A stretch of 64,000 bases of DNA from Mucidula mucida (lineage: Eukaryota > Basidiomycota > Agaricomycetes > Agaricales > Physalacriaceae), in the NCBI GenBank assembly GCA_015501055.1, contig JADNYV010000010.1, forward strand, positions 62,001 to 126,000, given 5' to 3'. Below are positions 21,764 through 32,672 of this stretch, piece by piece. Each line of letters opens with the position of its first letter. Positions within the stretch are counted from its first letter, which is position 1. The position numbers and the translations under genes were made by a program. The notes beneath the pieces were generated by a model that searched no databases, was not told where the DNA came from, and worked only from the letters and a program-made list of their open reading frames with translations.

Positions 21764-24700
21764 TTAAGGCGCAAGTTCCATTCTGCGCCAGAGTCGCTCC
21801 ATGAGGGCTGCAGAGGGTAGCGTGACGTCGAGGGGTTCGGTATCGGGCGGTGGCATGGGTCGGAATAGATGTGATGGAAATTGCGACATGGGGACTTCAA
21901 TGCGAGCAACCGCGGGTGGCTTTGGCTTGTTCGGATATTGTTGGTGGAAATCGCTGATAGCTTCGTCGGCATTTTTGAGATTGCATGCCGGTTCCCATGT
22001 CTGCTCGTGTGTACCGTAACCCTTCCAGTGAACCTTGTATTGGAAACCCCCGCGGTACTTCCGGGAATTCACCACTTTCTCGACCTCCCATTCCGGTTCG
22101 GCTCCTTCCAGCACAGGTGGTGGACACGTGTCTCGGGGTTGCGTCGGAAATTGCGGCTCGTGGTAAGGCGTCAGCAGGGCCTCATTGAACACGGGATGAA
22201 TGCTTTTCCACGTGTGAGGAATCTGGAGCTTGTAAGAGCTCGTCCCGACTTTCTTGATCACTTTGAACGGCCCGAATCGTTTGTCATCGAGCTTCTTCAT
22301 TGGTCGATCCGTGCTGAGATTCGTCCCTTCCAGCCATACTTTGTCGCCTTCCTTGTACTCTACTGCCTCTGTTCGCTTCCTGTCATAAAACCGTTTCATG
22401 TCCTCTTTTGCCATCTTCAATGCTGACCCCACTTCATCCCATGTCTTCCTCATACCGTCGGCAAACTCCTGCGCAGTCTCATTTCTCGATGCCGTTTTTG
22501 GAGCGGTGCCTTTGTAGGGATGTCTGCCCATGTCTGCGAAGAACGGAGTAACTTTGGTTGCCGAGTGAACTCGATCGTTGTAAACGAATTCAGCAGAGGG
22601 TAGCCATTCGTGCCAGTCGTTCTGATGGTAGTTGACAAATAACCGTAAGAAATGTTCTATCTCTTGGTTCAACCGTTCTGTTTGCCCATTTGCCTGTGGA
22701 TGGTACGCCGTCGTGAAGTTCCCTTCAATGCCCAACAGCCGGTATAACTCCTTCATGAAACGCGAGTGGTATTGCGGACCTCGATCGTGTATCATCTGTC
22801 GCGGCAATCCATGTATGGGGAAGATTCGATCGCGGTAAATACGAGCCATGCCTTCTGACGTCAGGGTGGTGTGTGTTGGTATAATGCGTAACCGCTTTGT
22901 GAAATGGTCCACAAACGTGCTGATCGCATTGTATCCTCCCGACTCCGGCAACTCGCCGATCATGTCCGTCCCAACTTTCTCCCATGGTTCGCTTGGTACG
23001 TCTATAGGATGGAGGGGTGCAGCCGGTTTTGTGCGATGTGACTTTGTAACTTGGCATTTTTGACACCCTTCCACGTATTCGCGGACGTCTCGGCTAATTC
23101 CTGGCCACCAATAGGTGCGTGTGATCAACTCGAGAGTCTTGTACCGTCCCGGATGCCCTGCAAGCTGTGCATCATGATGCATTCCAATAACTCTTCCCCG
23201 CAATTCCTTGTCCTTCGGTATGTAAATACGATCCTTCCACATAATAAGTCCATTTTCCTTCTCTTCCCATCCTTTTTCTTTGTTTTCTAATGCTTTTTGT
23301 ACGTATCTGTCTTTGTTTCCTTTTCTTTGTTTGATTTTGTTAAGTAATTTGTCCTCCGGTGTATCTACTGTATGTAAAGAAAATTGAATTTGTGAAATAA
23401 AAAACTCCGGTTTGAGCAAAACAATGTTTTCGTTATCTTTTTCCCCCTTCTCAAGGCCTGTCATCCTTGACAAGGCATCAGCTTTCCCCATCGTCTTGCC
23501 CGGCTTGTGAATCATCTGTATGTCATACTCCGCCAACTCCATGACCCATCGTGCCTGTCTCCGGTTCAACTTCTGCGGCTTCCGGAAGTACTGAAGGTTT
23601 TGATGATCGGTAAAAACCTCCACCGTCTCCGTTGCTCCTAAAAGATACTGTCTCCAGTCATCAATTGAGTCCATGATGGCCATCATTTCTTTGTCGTAGA
23701 TCTCGTAGTTGCGTTCAACTTCATTCAACGCGCGAGATCGGAAAGCCACTGGTCTCTATTTGCCTTCGACGGACTGGGATAGAACAGCCCCGTTGGCATA
23801 GTTCGAAGAATCTGCCTCGACTCGAAACTTGCCGTTGTCGCGTGGTACGATCAGAACGGGTTCTTCCGTCATCCTCCGTTTCAACTCCTCAAACGCCTCA
23901 TGCTGCTCCTCTCTCCAAACCCATTCGCCCTTCCCGGTTAACGATGTCAACGGCTTCGCTACTCCCGCAAATCCCCGAATGAAACGTCGGTAGAAGTTGC
24001 AGAAGCCCAGGAATGACTGCACTTCCTTCTTCTTCGTCGGCTCCTTCCATTCCTTCACTACGGCCACTTTTGCCGGATCCATCTTCACTTCTCCTCCTCC
24101 AACAATAACTCCTAAGTAATCTACAGTCTGTGCCTCAAAACTACATTTCTCGGGTTTTAAATATAGCTTATTTACTCGTAATATCTCCAATACCTTTCGT
24201 ACAATCTGTCTATGCTCCTCGAGAGTGTTTGTAAAGATAAGTATATCATCTAGGTAAACTATAACATGTCCGCCGTCAATCAACTCCTTCAAGATGTGAT
24301 TCATGAACGATTGGAACGTTGCCGGCGAGTTTGTGAGTCCGAAGAACATTACTAATGGCTCGAACAGCCCTCGGTTTGTTCTAAACGCCGCTTTCCACTC
24401 ATCACCGTCTTTGATCCGGATGTTGTTGTAACCCCATCGGACATCCATCTTTGTGAAACACTTCGCTCCCTTCAGCTTGTCGATAAGTTCTTGGATCAAC
24501 GGCAAGGGATATCGGTTTTTGATCGTCATGTCATTCAATTTCCGATAATCCTGCACGGGCCGAAGACTTCCGTCCTTCTTCTTGACAAAGAAGAATGGTG
24601 ACGCCATGGGTGAGATTGATGGCCGTATGCGTCCCGTGCGTATGTTTTCCTCCAAGAACTCGTCTAATGCCTTCTGCTCGGATGGACTAAGGGGATAGAC

Positions 24701-25711
24701 CTTGCAGTCGACCGGTTTGGAACCAGGCGTGAGTTCTATCGCGTGATCCCAGGGTCTTCGCTCCGGTAACTTATCAAAGTCCGCCTTGCTGAATACATCG
24801 GAAAATTCCTCGATGTAAGGTGCAGCAGCAGATGAAGGCTGTTGTGATCTCAGCTTTTCACCGCTTTTGCGATAGTTGTCCCAGTCCATCCAGAATAAGC
24901 GCTCTCCCTCTTCCAACTTCTCTTCTACATCTTCTCCTTCGTCTTCTGGCGAGTCGTACTCGGGTAGATAGCCGCAGCGGTCTGGGCATCGATCAAAAGT
25001 CAATGTGGATTCCGTCCAGTTGATCGTGGGGTTGTGATATCGTAGCCAATCTAGCCCCAGAAAGATACTTGTTTTGCCGAGATTGGTGACGGCCAACTCA
25101 ATCTTTTCGGCGTGATCTCCGATCTTCATCCGGACCTCCACAAAACCTTCGATTGCTCCTCCCTCGTTTAGGGTTCCATCCGCATTGTAGACAGGGAGCT
25201 TGACCGGTAACTCCTTGATCGGGAGTCCGTTCTTCTCGACGAATTCTTTATTGACACAAGAACCCGTTGCTCCACTGTCAAGAAGGGCACTCGTTTCCCA
25301 TTCAGAGCCTGTGTGTACGCTCTCTATGGTTACTCGGAGTTTCATGTCCTGCCCCTTTGTTCCCCGGATGTACTTCCTCGACTTTTTCAACTCCGTCACA
25401 ACTTCCACCGCAGCTTCCTTCGTCAACGCTCTGATCGCCATCACTTTCTCCTCCGTCGCTTCTCTCTCTCTCCGCTCCGGCATCCATGCTCTCAAGATTC
25501 CCACTGCTCTCGACACGTCATCCTCTCTTAGCCGTTGTGCGATCCACTTGGGCGTATTTGGCTCAAATCTTTCTTTCGCAGGTTTTGGTGGTAAAGTTGT
25601 CGATGATATTTTAGGTGTATCAGTATCAGTACTATAAATAGATTCTGCATCTGACAACTTTTCCCTTGATGACTGCTCCGGCAGGACTGCGTCTACTGCG
25701 GGAGCTTCACA
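21764..25711 (-). pseudogene. pol: Chromovirus pol (PR-RT-RNaseH-IN-chromodomain), one premature stop
   Basis: The frame is open from the gag/pol slip site at 25711 to 23759, then TAG at 23756-23758, then open again in the same frame to TAA at 21764. Domains in order: aspartic protease (LLDSGATGSCVNKEF), reverse transcriptase (catalytic YLDD in VIVYLDDILIF), RNase H (VFTDHQNLQYFRKPQ), integrase zinc finger (H-x-H then CQKC) and core with GQTERLNQEIEHFL, and a C-terminal chromodomain (EWEVEKVVNSRK, YKVHWKGYG, QTWEP). The stop sits between RT and RNase H, before RPVAFRSRALNEVERNYEIY, where relatives usually carry Trp, so a single G-to-A change (TGG to TAG) is the simplest cause. The protein has no own ATG near its start, consistent with production by frameshifting from gag. 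Confidence 0.93.
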
Positions 25712-26622
25712 AAACCCAATTCTTCGGCCAGCTTCTTCTTCTCCTCGTCATTCATTTCGGTCCATAAACCCCGAATCGTCTGGGGTCGACCCTTCTTCGG
25801 ACAGAACCTGCTAACGTGGCCGTGTTCGCCACAGCTGAAGCAAAGTCCTCTTCGACGTGCGTTGTCGATGTCCATCGGCCTGCCGGCTCCTCCATAGGTC
25901 ACGCCGGTGGCATCTCGTCGTGTGGTCGGCATTGGGGGTGGGTTCGTAGGATTGGCTCTCGATGTAGCCGCCTGCGGAGCTAGGGGTCGGGCCTGCATGC
26001 CGGACCTCTTGCTCGCCGCCCGCCTTCTCCACAGCTGATCGATCTGAAGGATCTGTGCCTTCCAATCTTTGTACTTCTCTGGCAACCCGTCTCGGCTGCC
26101 ATAGATCTGGTCGATGATCTTCTCGTTGACGTTGGTCTCGAGAAGTCGCACGACGAATGCGTCATCCTTCGAGTATCCTGCCTGAGTGAGCAGGACCTCG
26201 AACTTCTGGAAGAAATCTTGAGCGGTGTCTTGCCCCTGGCGCAACCGCTCGATCTGGTCTTGCGCGTCTCGCGCGAGGTTGGAATCCACAAATTGCTCCT
26301 TCAAGTCTTCTTTGAACTCCGTCCAAGAAACTGTCCATTCCTCTTCTTCCTCGTCGAAGTTCTGGTCCGAGTAGTTCTGGACCCATGCATCTACATGATC
26401 TCCTCGGATATAGGAAAGAACAACATCGATCCTTTCGGAGTCAGATGTGAGGTTGTTCTTCTTGTCACGGATATATGTGAACATCGATCGCCACCAGCTC
26501 TTGTACTTGGACTTGTCCCCGTCATAGTCGTAAGGCTTGTTGACAACGGATCGGCCTTTGATTTCGACATCGGCATGATGAGCGGGTGTGTGAGGAGCGG
26601 TTTCGGGTGCTTCGTTGGACAT
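25693..26622 (-). CDS. gag: Chromovirus Gag (capsid and nucleocapsid)
   Basis: ATG at 26622 (MSNEAPETAPHTPAHHADVE), TAG at 25693-25695, 309 aa. The retrotransposon capsid region is around residues 30-190 (YDYDGDKSKYKSWWRSMFTY; FEVLLTQAGYSKDDAFVVRL), followed by a Pro/Arg-rich linker and one CCHC zinc knuckle (CFSCGEHGHVSRFC, about residue 262), which binds element RNA. The ORF is intact. The last codons overlap pol in the -1 frame, with a GGGTTTT heptamer 15 nt before the stop codon. Confidence 0.93.
   Translation of the reverse strand: MSNEAPETAPHTPAHHADVEIKGRSVVNKPYDYDGDKSKYKSWWRSMFTYIRDKKNNLTSDSERIDVVLSYIRGDHVDAWVQNYSDQNFDEEEEEWTVSWTEFKEDLKEQFVDSNLARDAQDQIERLRQGQDTAQDFFQKFEVLLTQAGYSKDDAFVVRLLETNVNEKIIDQIYGSRDGLPEKYKDWKAQILQIDQLWRRRAASKRSGMQARPLAPQAATSRANPTNPPPMPTTRRDATGVTYGGAGRPMDIDNARRRGLCFSCGEHGHVSRFCPKKGRPQTIRGLWTEMNDEEKKKLAEELGFVKLPQ
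25711..25717 (-). promoter_or_regulatory. Candidate -1 ribosomal frameshift site (GGGTTTT)
   Basis: On the minus strand, a heptamer of the X XXY YYZ type lies in the correct phase of gag (codons GGT TTT). After a one-base backward slip, the next codon begins at 25711, exactly in the pol frame, and there is no stop between there and protease. This would yield a Gag-Pol fusion. A downstream structure was not assessed. Confidence 0.7.
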
Positions 26623-27219
26623 GATGGATCGGGGTGATGGGATCGGAGAGTGAAAGGGTGAAAGTGGGGATATGGGAGATGCGGATTTTGATGAAACGGG
26701 TGAGGGAATAGAGGTTTGGATGAATAGGGAGGGATCGCCTAGATCTGAAATAGAATCCAGGACTTGGTAGGGTGGGGAATGATGATGTGTATCGTAAGGT
26801 AAGTAGAGTAGGTAGGTATCGTAACTGTCTACTCTATTTTACCGGCTACTGACTACGTGTCTACGGAGCCCAAGAGCTCGTCACAAGTTCGCAATTGCCC
26901 AGCCGACGTCCCTCTGGTGTGAGGTAAGCCGAAGTTTTCCTGGGAACGGGGGTTGACCCGTAAACAGCGCCCACTGAAGTGCAACTGCCAAAAGTTCGTT
27001 CTCGTGAGAGCGGCTACTTCCAGCACCCGAGGCAGTTATCTCTAACTGTTAGCCGGCGCTACTGGGACCAATACACACGTATGCGGACGTGCGCTGGAAT
27101 TAGGATTCCGTCGATCTGTAAACAGGAAAGGGGATGGGGAATGTGCGATGATCAAACAGCGAAGTGCTGATCGACGATCAGGGATGTGTGGTAGGTGGTA
27201 GAAAGTAGTTCTGATCTTC

Positions 27220-27748
27220 TGTTAGCGACTGACTAAGCCACGAGACTCAACCAGGTACCACAGCAAGAACTAAGGAAGAAAGCGTTCGCGTTCGTAAGAC
27301 TAGGCTAGGCCAGGTGTATAAACGAGATCGGAACTAAAGTACAATGATACTACACTACTGCTTATATACTAGTAAGTCTGTATTTGAAGCTCCTTGTCCA
27401 TACGCGTTTCCACTAGGAATGCTCCACGCCCTTAACCCAGTGTTGTATGCTACTAGTCCGTGAAACCATTAAATACGAGTGGTGACTGCATGTAAGTAAT
27501 AATACTGAAACGACCATGTGTACTACGAGTGTCGGCGGTGTGTATACAATAGGGAGTCCATGAGGTATCGGCATGTATGATGTCATCCATGTGTTGGGCG
27601 TGTGTCCGACATGAGTACGGCTTCGGTAATGAAAAGGGGTATGATCGGTGACGAAACAGATGATGAAACGGTCCGTTGGTTGATAAGACAAGGCTCCCGA
27701 TAAGATATGATAAGATGTGAAAATGTGAAAATATGGCGATTCATAACA
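27220..27748 (-). repeat. LTR (5' LTR in element orientation)
   Basis: 529 bp, reads as identical to 21224-21752. It is expected to hold the promoter of the element on the minus strand. The leader between this LTR and the gag ATG (26623-27219) has no long open frame. Confidence 0.95.
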
Positions 27749-27753
27749 CGTAC
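27749..27753. repeat. Target site duplication, right copy (CGTAC)
   Basis: Five bases matching 21219-21223. Confidence 0.92.
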
Positions 27754-28446
27754 CACCGTCATCACATCAACATCGTCGCACTCCATCACCAATTTCCACC
27801 ATTGCAGCGGTGCCTGTGCACGTCCTTTCAACCCTGGAAACAGCCACCACACATCGCTCAACATGACCGAGCATAATTGGACTAGGACCGGCACAGCACA
27901 CTCCAGCATCACATGAAACTCATCCTCAACGCCTTCCCCACACAGGCGGCACAGGCACCACTCCCGAGGGAGAGGGTTGTGTTGTCCTTCTGGTCTTGGC
28001 ACCCATCTGGCCGCCTCCACCACCAAGACATGAGAGCCTGTAATCATACGCACTAGAGCCGTCCGGTGAGCAGGTACTCGAAGCATCAAATAGTTCCGGA
28101 GTATAGCTGTCTCGTAAGTCCACCAACCACTGCTAAGCCGTTGCCTCCTGTTCAGCAAGAGAGGAAGGCGCTGTGCTGCTAGTTCCACTCCTATTTAATC
28201 CTTCCATGCTTGTCCCACCGAGGTGCGCAGGCCGTCGACGCCTTGAACCGTAGATAAAGTTGCCAACCAATCTTGAGGCTCAGTGACCCCCAAACGTTGC
28301 ATTACAATCACAATATCACTCAACCAGCCCAATCGGCTTGCTTCCCATAGTGCCACGGTAGAACCGCGAATGAACATGAAAGCGGGGAATACGCGCGGCT
28401 GAGCATAGTAATATGTCCCACGCTTCACAGCCACCGTGCGCGTCAT
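27754..28446 (-). pseudogene. Non-LTR reverse transcriptase remnant (C-terminal zinc-binding part)
   Basis: Minus-strand frame from ATG 28446 (MTRTVAVKRGTYYYAQPRVF), with one in-frame TAA at 28195-28197, then open up to the LTR insertion. The C-terminal part reads LRVPAHRTALVRMITGSHVL, then EWCLCRLCGEGVEDEFHVML and EC, the Cys-rich zf-RVT motif found after the polymerase domain of LINE-like elements (C-x2-C, H-x4-C). The polymerase domain itself is missing, so this is a 5'-truncated or decayed copy. The frame would continue for about 13 codons on the far side of the LTR element (21218 downwards). It is the target into which the chromovirus jumped. Confidence 0.6.
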
Positions 28447-28654
28447 AGCCCCCGCTTACGCATTTGGGGCCCAGCAACCTTAAAAATGTGCAACTGTGCA
28501 GTTATTCTCGCCGCCGTAACAGCCTTTGGTGGGCGTGTAGTGACTGCACCAAGACATGCCTTTCTCTGAACAATATTACATCAAGACCTCCCCAGTGTGC
28601 ATTGTACGGTAGCCCGGCCCCTCTCACAAATATTGCCAGCGGGCGACCTCCATT

Positions 28655-28929
28655 ATGCATTGGCAACCCAGGCGCAAAAGCTCAGGGCACGCTCTTTCCT
28701 TGCTCTGGCGCAAAAGCTCAGAGCGCAAACGGAATGGTAATTACATCTGGGTGTCCCAGCGCAAAAGCTTGGTCAACCTCCATTATGCATTGGCTACCCA
28801 GGCGCAAAAGCTCAGGGCACACTCTTTCCTTGCTCTGAAGCAGGCGAAACAAGACGAAACCTGCATCATTCGCCATATGCATTGGCTACCCAGGCGCAAA
28901 AGCTCAGGGCACGCTCTTTCCTTGCTCTG
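28655..28929 (+). repeat. Three dispersed direct repeats of about 53 bp
   Basis: Near-identical units at 28655-28707, 28785-28837 and 28877-28929. Each begins atgcattggc and contains ggcgcaaaagctcagggcac before ending cttgctctg. They differ at one to three positions. Partial copies of the ggcgcaaaagct core sit between units (about 28708-28733 and 28758-28770). Spacers are 77 and 39 bp and unrelated. The short plus-strand open frame across them is probably not a gene. Confidence 0.85.
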
Positions 28930-29040
28930 GCGATGGCGCGGACGACCGAGTCCCGCTCGAATGGTTTTACTAAGCGAAGAATGAGCGATTGAATGAAATC
29001 GACAGATGATACGGGGCGTACCAGACTGAGAACAGGAAAC

Positions 29041-29598
29041 TCATTCAAATGCCTTCCCGATGATGACATCAAACAGCCCATCGACGCCGTACTCCATGGG
29101 TATCTCCCAAATGGCCGCGTCCTCCAGTGAGCACATAATCTTCAGCGTCCACATCGCCGTCGCCCATCCCGCGGGGCCGCACACCCGCCAGCCATCGTCG
29201 TCGGACGGATGGTCGCGAATAAACTCGTCCAGATCTTCGCCCGGAATATCCGTCGTCGCAAACTCCAGCACCCCGCAGAACGCCTCCTCCTCGCGCAAAT
29301 ACACCCCGCGGCGCGCGCGCGGCTCCCACCGGCGGCTCTTCGCCCCCAGCGCAATATCGTACACCACGACCTCGCCCTCCGCCCATGCGCCCTCCGTCGT
29401 CGCTATCGCCCAGCTAAAGTACGGATCCGGGGCCGAGGCGCTCTTCGAGAAGAGTGCGACCCCAACGCGGATACTGGTGGAATTGCGGAACGACTGCCTG
29501 CAGCAACGCTGGCATGTGGCAGGGGGCTGTACGCAACAACACAACTGAACACAGCGACGGCGTCTACCGCCATGCGTTGATGCTGCTTGCACGGCCAT
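29041..29598 (-). CDS. Unknown small protein
   Basis: A single-exon frame from ATG 29598 to a stop at 29041, 185 aa. The first 35 residues (Cys/Arg-rich, with CVQLCCCVQ) look unlike the rest and may not be translated; an upstream or internal exon boundary near 29490 is possible. The main part reads RVGVALFSKSASAPDPYFSW, then EGEVVVYDIALGAKSRRWEP and LREEEAFCGVLEFATTDIPG. The GC content is higher than that of neighbouring genes. The pattern (short beta strands, a central FSWAI and a V-V-Y-D) recalls small fungal proteins of the DUF6914 kind, but this is a weak impression. No function can be given. Confidence 0.5.
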   Translation of the reverse strand: MAVQAASTHGGRRRRCVQLCCCVQPPATCQRCCRQSFRNSTSIRVGVALFSKSASAPDPYFSWAIATTEGAWAEGEVVVYDIALGAKSRRWEPRARRGVYLREEEAFCGVLEFATTDIPGEDLDEFIRDHPSDDDGWRVCGPAGWATAMWTLKIMCSLEDAAIWEIPMEYGVDGLFDVIIGKAFE

Positions 29599-30469
29599 AA
29601 TCAGGCACCATCAAGAAATGTGCGAGAGCTGGGAATAATGTGCTCGTGTAGTGAATAGAATCTTCGGATATGTAGCCATTGCAAAAGATGATACTGCCTT
29701 TAACGTACCACAATAAGTGAGTCGCAGGTACCTTGCTCGCACCGCGCACTGTATTGAGGACATGTGCAGGATCCGTAGCACCCTAAAGGGTGACGTGGGG
29801 GTAGGGTATAAGGAAAGGGAACGCTGTAGTCCTCCGGCAGCCTTGCTTGGATTTCGAACTCGACACGGTACATGCCCCCGACTCGCTCAGAAAAGCTTCA
29901 ATCGTCAGCGTCACAGCAGATAGTGAGATCGTTAACCGAAGTCGTGAAGAACCAAAGGTCGTTTTTGTAGCGCGAAATGACAGACGTCGTAACCTGAGAA
30001 GTGACCCCAATTCACCGAGCGTCTCGTATGAGAGTGGCTATATCCCGTCAGACAGTGAGAAGCGTCTGTGCGGTAATTGTTACCTGCACACAGCCTCAAG
30101 ATATTCCGTAATACTTCTGACGGTCGAGAAACTCTCCCCACTATCCAAAACTAGCATGTAAAAACGAGGTTGGAAATGAATCGAAAGAGCAACGTGACTC
30201 TCGGTATATAGCATATTCAAACGCTCAGCCGTGACCCAAGGGACGTCATAATGAGTATGATAATGATTGCACTTCTCTCTGGGGGTGGTAGTGTGAAGAT
30301 GAAACTCGAATTGCGGGGGACGTCGTGTGATGAGTACTCGTATCGCGGACCGCCTGCCCGAATGCGTGGCGCTGCTTCCTTCTTTGTTCCCGACCACCAC
30401 CACCACCACCCGATCTGCACTGCCTGTGCTTCATTGGATATAAATCCTCCTGGAGAGAGTCAGACAACA
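29599..30469 (-). other. Possible F-box/LRR-like gene fragment and promoter of ARMT1-like gene
   Basis: On the minus strand two open stretches can be joined by a GT..AG intron at about 30045-30090: one ending LDSGESFSTVRSITEYLEAV and one reading PLSYETLGELGSLLRLRRLS and continuing to a stop near 29783. The second resembles leucine-rich tails of mushroom F-box proteins. No F-box or start codon was found. The right part of this region holds the promoter of the downstream phosphatase gene, with tataaa at about 30439-30444. Confidence 0.3.
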
Positions 30470-32672
30470 ATGTTTGAAGCACCTTACCCGCCTTACGATC
30501 CGACAGATAAAGCTGGGTAGGATTATGGCACATCCTTCGTTGCTTTACTCACTCGCAATCTAGATTCTCGTGAGCAAACATACTTGTTCATTCATTGTAA
30601 ACTTGACATTTTACTGTCTCGAAGATATGAAACCGTTCTCAAACGATGGCCCGTTATCCTCGCTGGTGTCGTCGACCAACTGCATCGCGAAAACCATGAT
30701 CTCTTTGTTAGCGGTGGTGGCTACGAAGAGAAGATCGAAGAAGGAAAAAAGTTTATTGAACATATCAGTAGACTAAAATACGAGATGGCGAGAGATCACG
30801 CCCTTGAGTGAGTGTTGACCAGCTGTTGTCCTATCTTCTGACGACATTAGACCTATCCCTAATGACGGTGAAGCTCACGTAGCCACATACAACACAGAAC
30901 TTGACCGACTGGCCACTCTGGGCAAGAATACCTGGTACACTGCTCCTTGGCTCTTTGCAGAGTATGATCTACTTGCATGACACAGTTCACGCTCCTAAAT
31001 ACTCCTAGGTGTTACCTGTCCGTCCACTACCTTCTTCAGGGAATGCTCTGAGGTCTAATATCCCACAAGATATCGCCTTATACGCGCGTTTGGAGCCCAA
31101 ACAAAGCACTGGCGTGCCTACGATCCCTTCTTAGCGCAAAAAGTTGACGCGTTCCAAAAGTCCGGAGTGTCAATTCATAGTGCGTTCTCTTCCGCGCTTT
31201 ATATACGCATCAATAATGGAAGACAGAAATTGCCACCAGCATCAGGGAGCTTGAGGACGAGAAAGTCAAGCTTGAAGGTGATCCCGAGAATCTCACGGTC
31301 TTATTTCGCGAGATGACCCAGATGTGCTTATGGTGGGTGCCTTCTACACCTCTTGCTAAGACCGCCTGATGATTTCATAGGGGAAATGCCACTGTAGGCT
31401 GTTTTATTGTCTTTACTCACGTCGTGTGGCCTACAAGCACTTTAGGATCTGTCCTTACTGACGAATCTTTCATTATCGGATATCGAGCATTTACAATCTG
31501 TTGGCAAAGACGCCCAAGCAGCGAGACAGGCATTCATCTTGAAGGACGACCAAGACACGGTTTGGAAACATATTCAAGGCGTTACGAATGGGCGAGTCGA
31601 CTTTGTTCTCGACAACGGTCAGTATGGTTCCTACTTCCAATGTGCCATATTGACAGTCTACAGCTGGCTTTGAGGTACTACTTTCGGTCTTCGGGATTTG
31701 CGCCGTATGACTTACCTTCTAGCTTTTCACCGATCTCGTGTTTGCCGACTTTTTGGTTACATATACACCTCATGTTTCGAAGGTCGTCTTTCAGTAGGTT
31801 CATTGTCGTCCCATTTAGCTCATTATTCATTTTCCATTCCAGCCCGAAGCTTATTCCGTGGTTTGTTTCTGACGTGACGCCTCCCGACTTCAAACAAACC
31901 ATTGAACTCCTCCTCGACGCCTCCTTCCTCTCAGCTTCGTCTCCTTCGGAAGCCGAAAAGGACAATCTGCAGCACATGGTCACGCGCTGGAAGGATTACG
32001 TCGAGAAAGGAGTTTTCAGTCTCCCTGTCCCGCGAGAGACGCCTTTAGGTGGAGGAACGGGTTCAATCGCCGATTTCTGGACGACAAGTCTGCCGTACTG
32101 GGATCTCAAGATCCATGCACCAAATCTGTGGCAAGACCTGCACGAAACCAGTTCTTTAGTTATCTTCAAGGTATGTGTTTTTTCAGCCACCATTAACACT
32201 GATCTCCACCATCAATTCCGTAGGGCGATTTGAAGTGAGTTTCTCTGATTGCATGACCTACAATTTGGATTTAACCGATTGGTTCACCAACTGAACAGTT
32301 ATCGCAAGTATGTGCTTATCCAAGCTCTCGTTGCCCTTGCTAAACCATGATAGGCTTACCGGTGACATCGCTTGGCCCGCCGACACTTCCTTCGAAACCG
32401 CTCTTGGTGAGTTTTGAATATGACATCAACACGAGCAATAGTTTGAATGAGGCATAGGTCCTCTCGCCGGATCGTTCCCGCTCCTGAGTCTACGAACGAA
32501 TAAGGCGGATGTAGTCGTGGGAGTGGACAAGGAAGTCGCTGCTAAGCTCGATGCAAGTGACGAGAAATGGCGCGTTAATGGACGGTATGCAGTCCGTTCT
32601 AGAAATCCTCACTGATACTGAGATATGTCTCGAAGATACGCTTTGATCTCGTTCAGTGCTAAATCTGACTAG
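30470..32672 (+). CDS. Damage-control phosphatase ARMT1-like (DUF89 family)
   Basis: ATG at 30470: MFEAPYPPYDPTDKAG, then two short introns, then FSYETVLKRWPVILAGVVDQ, the standard N terminus of fungal ARMT1/YMR027W proteins. Catalytic DUF89 elements follow: the helical region (EMTQMCLWGNATDLSLLTNL), FELFTDLVFADFLVTYTPHV, PKLIPWFVSDVTPPDF (the Asp-containing metal site), and FKGDLNYRKLTGDIAW (the K-G-D-x-N-Y-R motif). The C terminus is GRYALISFSAKSD with TAG at 32670-32672. The family removes phosphate from damaged or reactive sugar phosphates using a divalent metal in the cytosol; carboxyl methyltransferase activity has also been proposed. About 11 introns; all expected motifs are present, so the gene is probably functional. 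Confidence 0.88.

Larger units (their letters stand above)
21224..27748 (-). mobile_element. Full-length Ty3/gypsy chromovirus LTR retrotransposon
   Basis: A 6525-bp element on the minus strand: 529-bp LTRs at both ends that read as identical, each starting TGTTA and ending TAACA, flanked by a perfect CGTAC target duplication. Inside, in element orientation, are gag with a zinc knuckle, then pol with protease, reverse transcriptase, RNase H, integrase and a C-terminal chromodomain, and a purine tract before the 3' LTR. The integrase-after-RNase H order and the chromodomain place it among chromoviruses. Identical LTRs mean a very recent insertion. One in-frame TAG in pol (23756-23758) probably makes this copy non-autonomous. 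The insertion lies inside a non-LTR reverse transcriptase remnant. Confidence 0.95.

Noticed and set aside
28440..28990. Direct repeats considered as a CRISPR-like array
   Set aside because: Units are long, spacers are unequal, the setting is a eukaryotic nuclear genome, and no cas genes exist.
29060..29580. Plus-strand frames of 120-160 codons opposite the small unknown gene
   Set aside because: High GC opens several frames here; the minus frame has the more protein-like composition. The choice is not certain.
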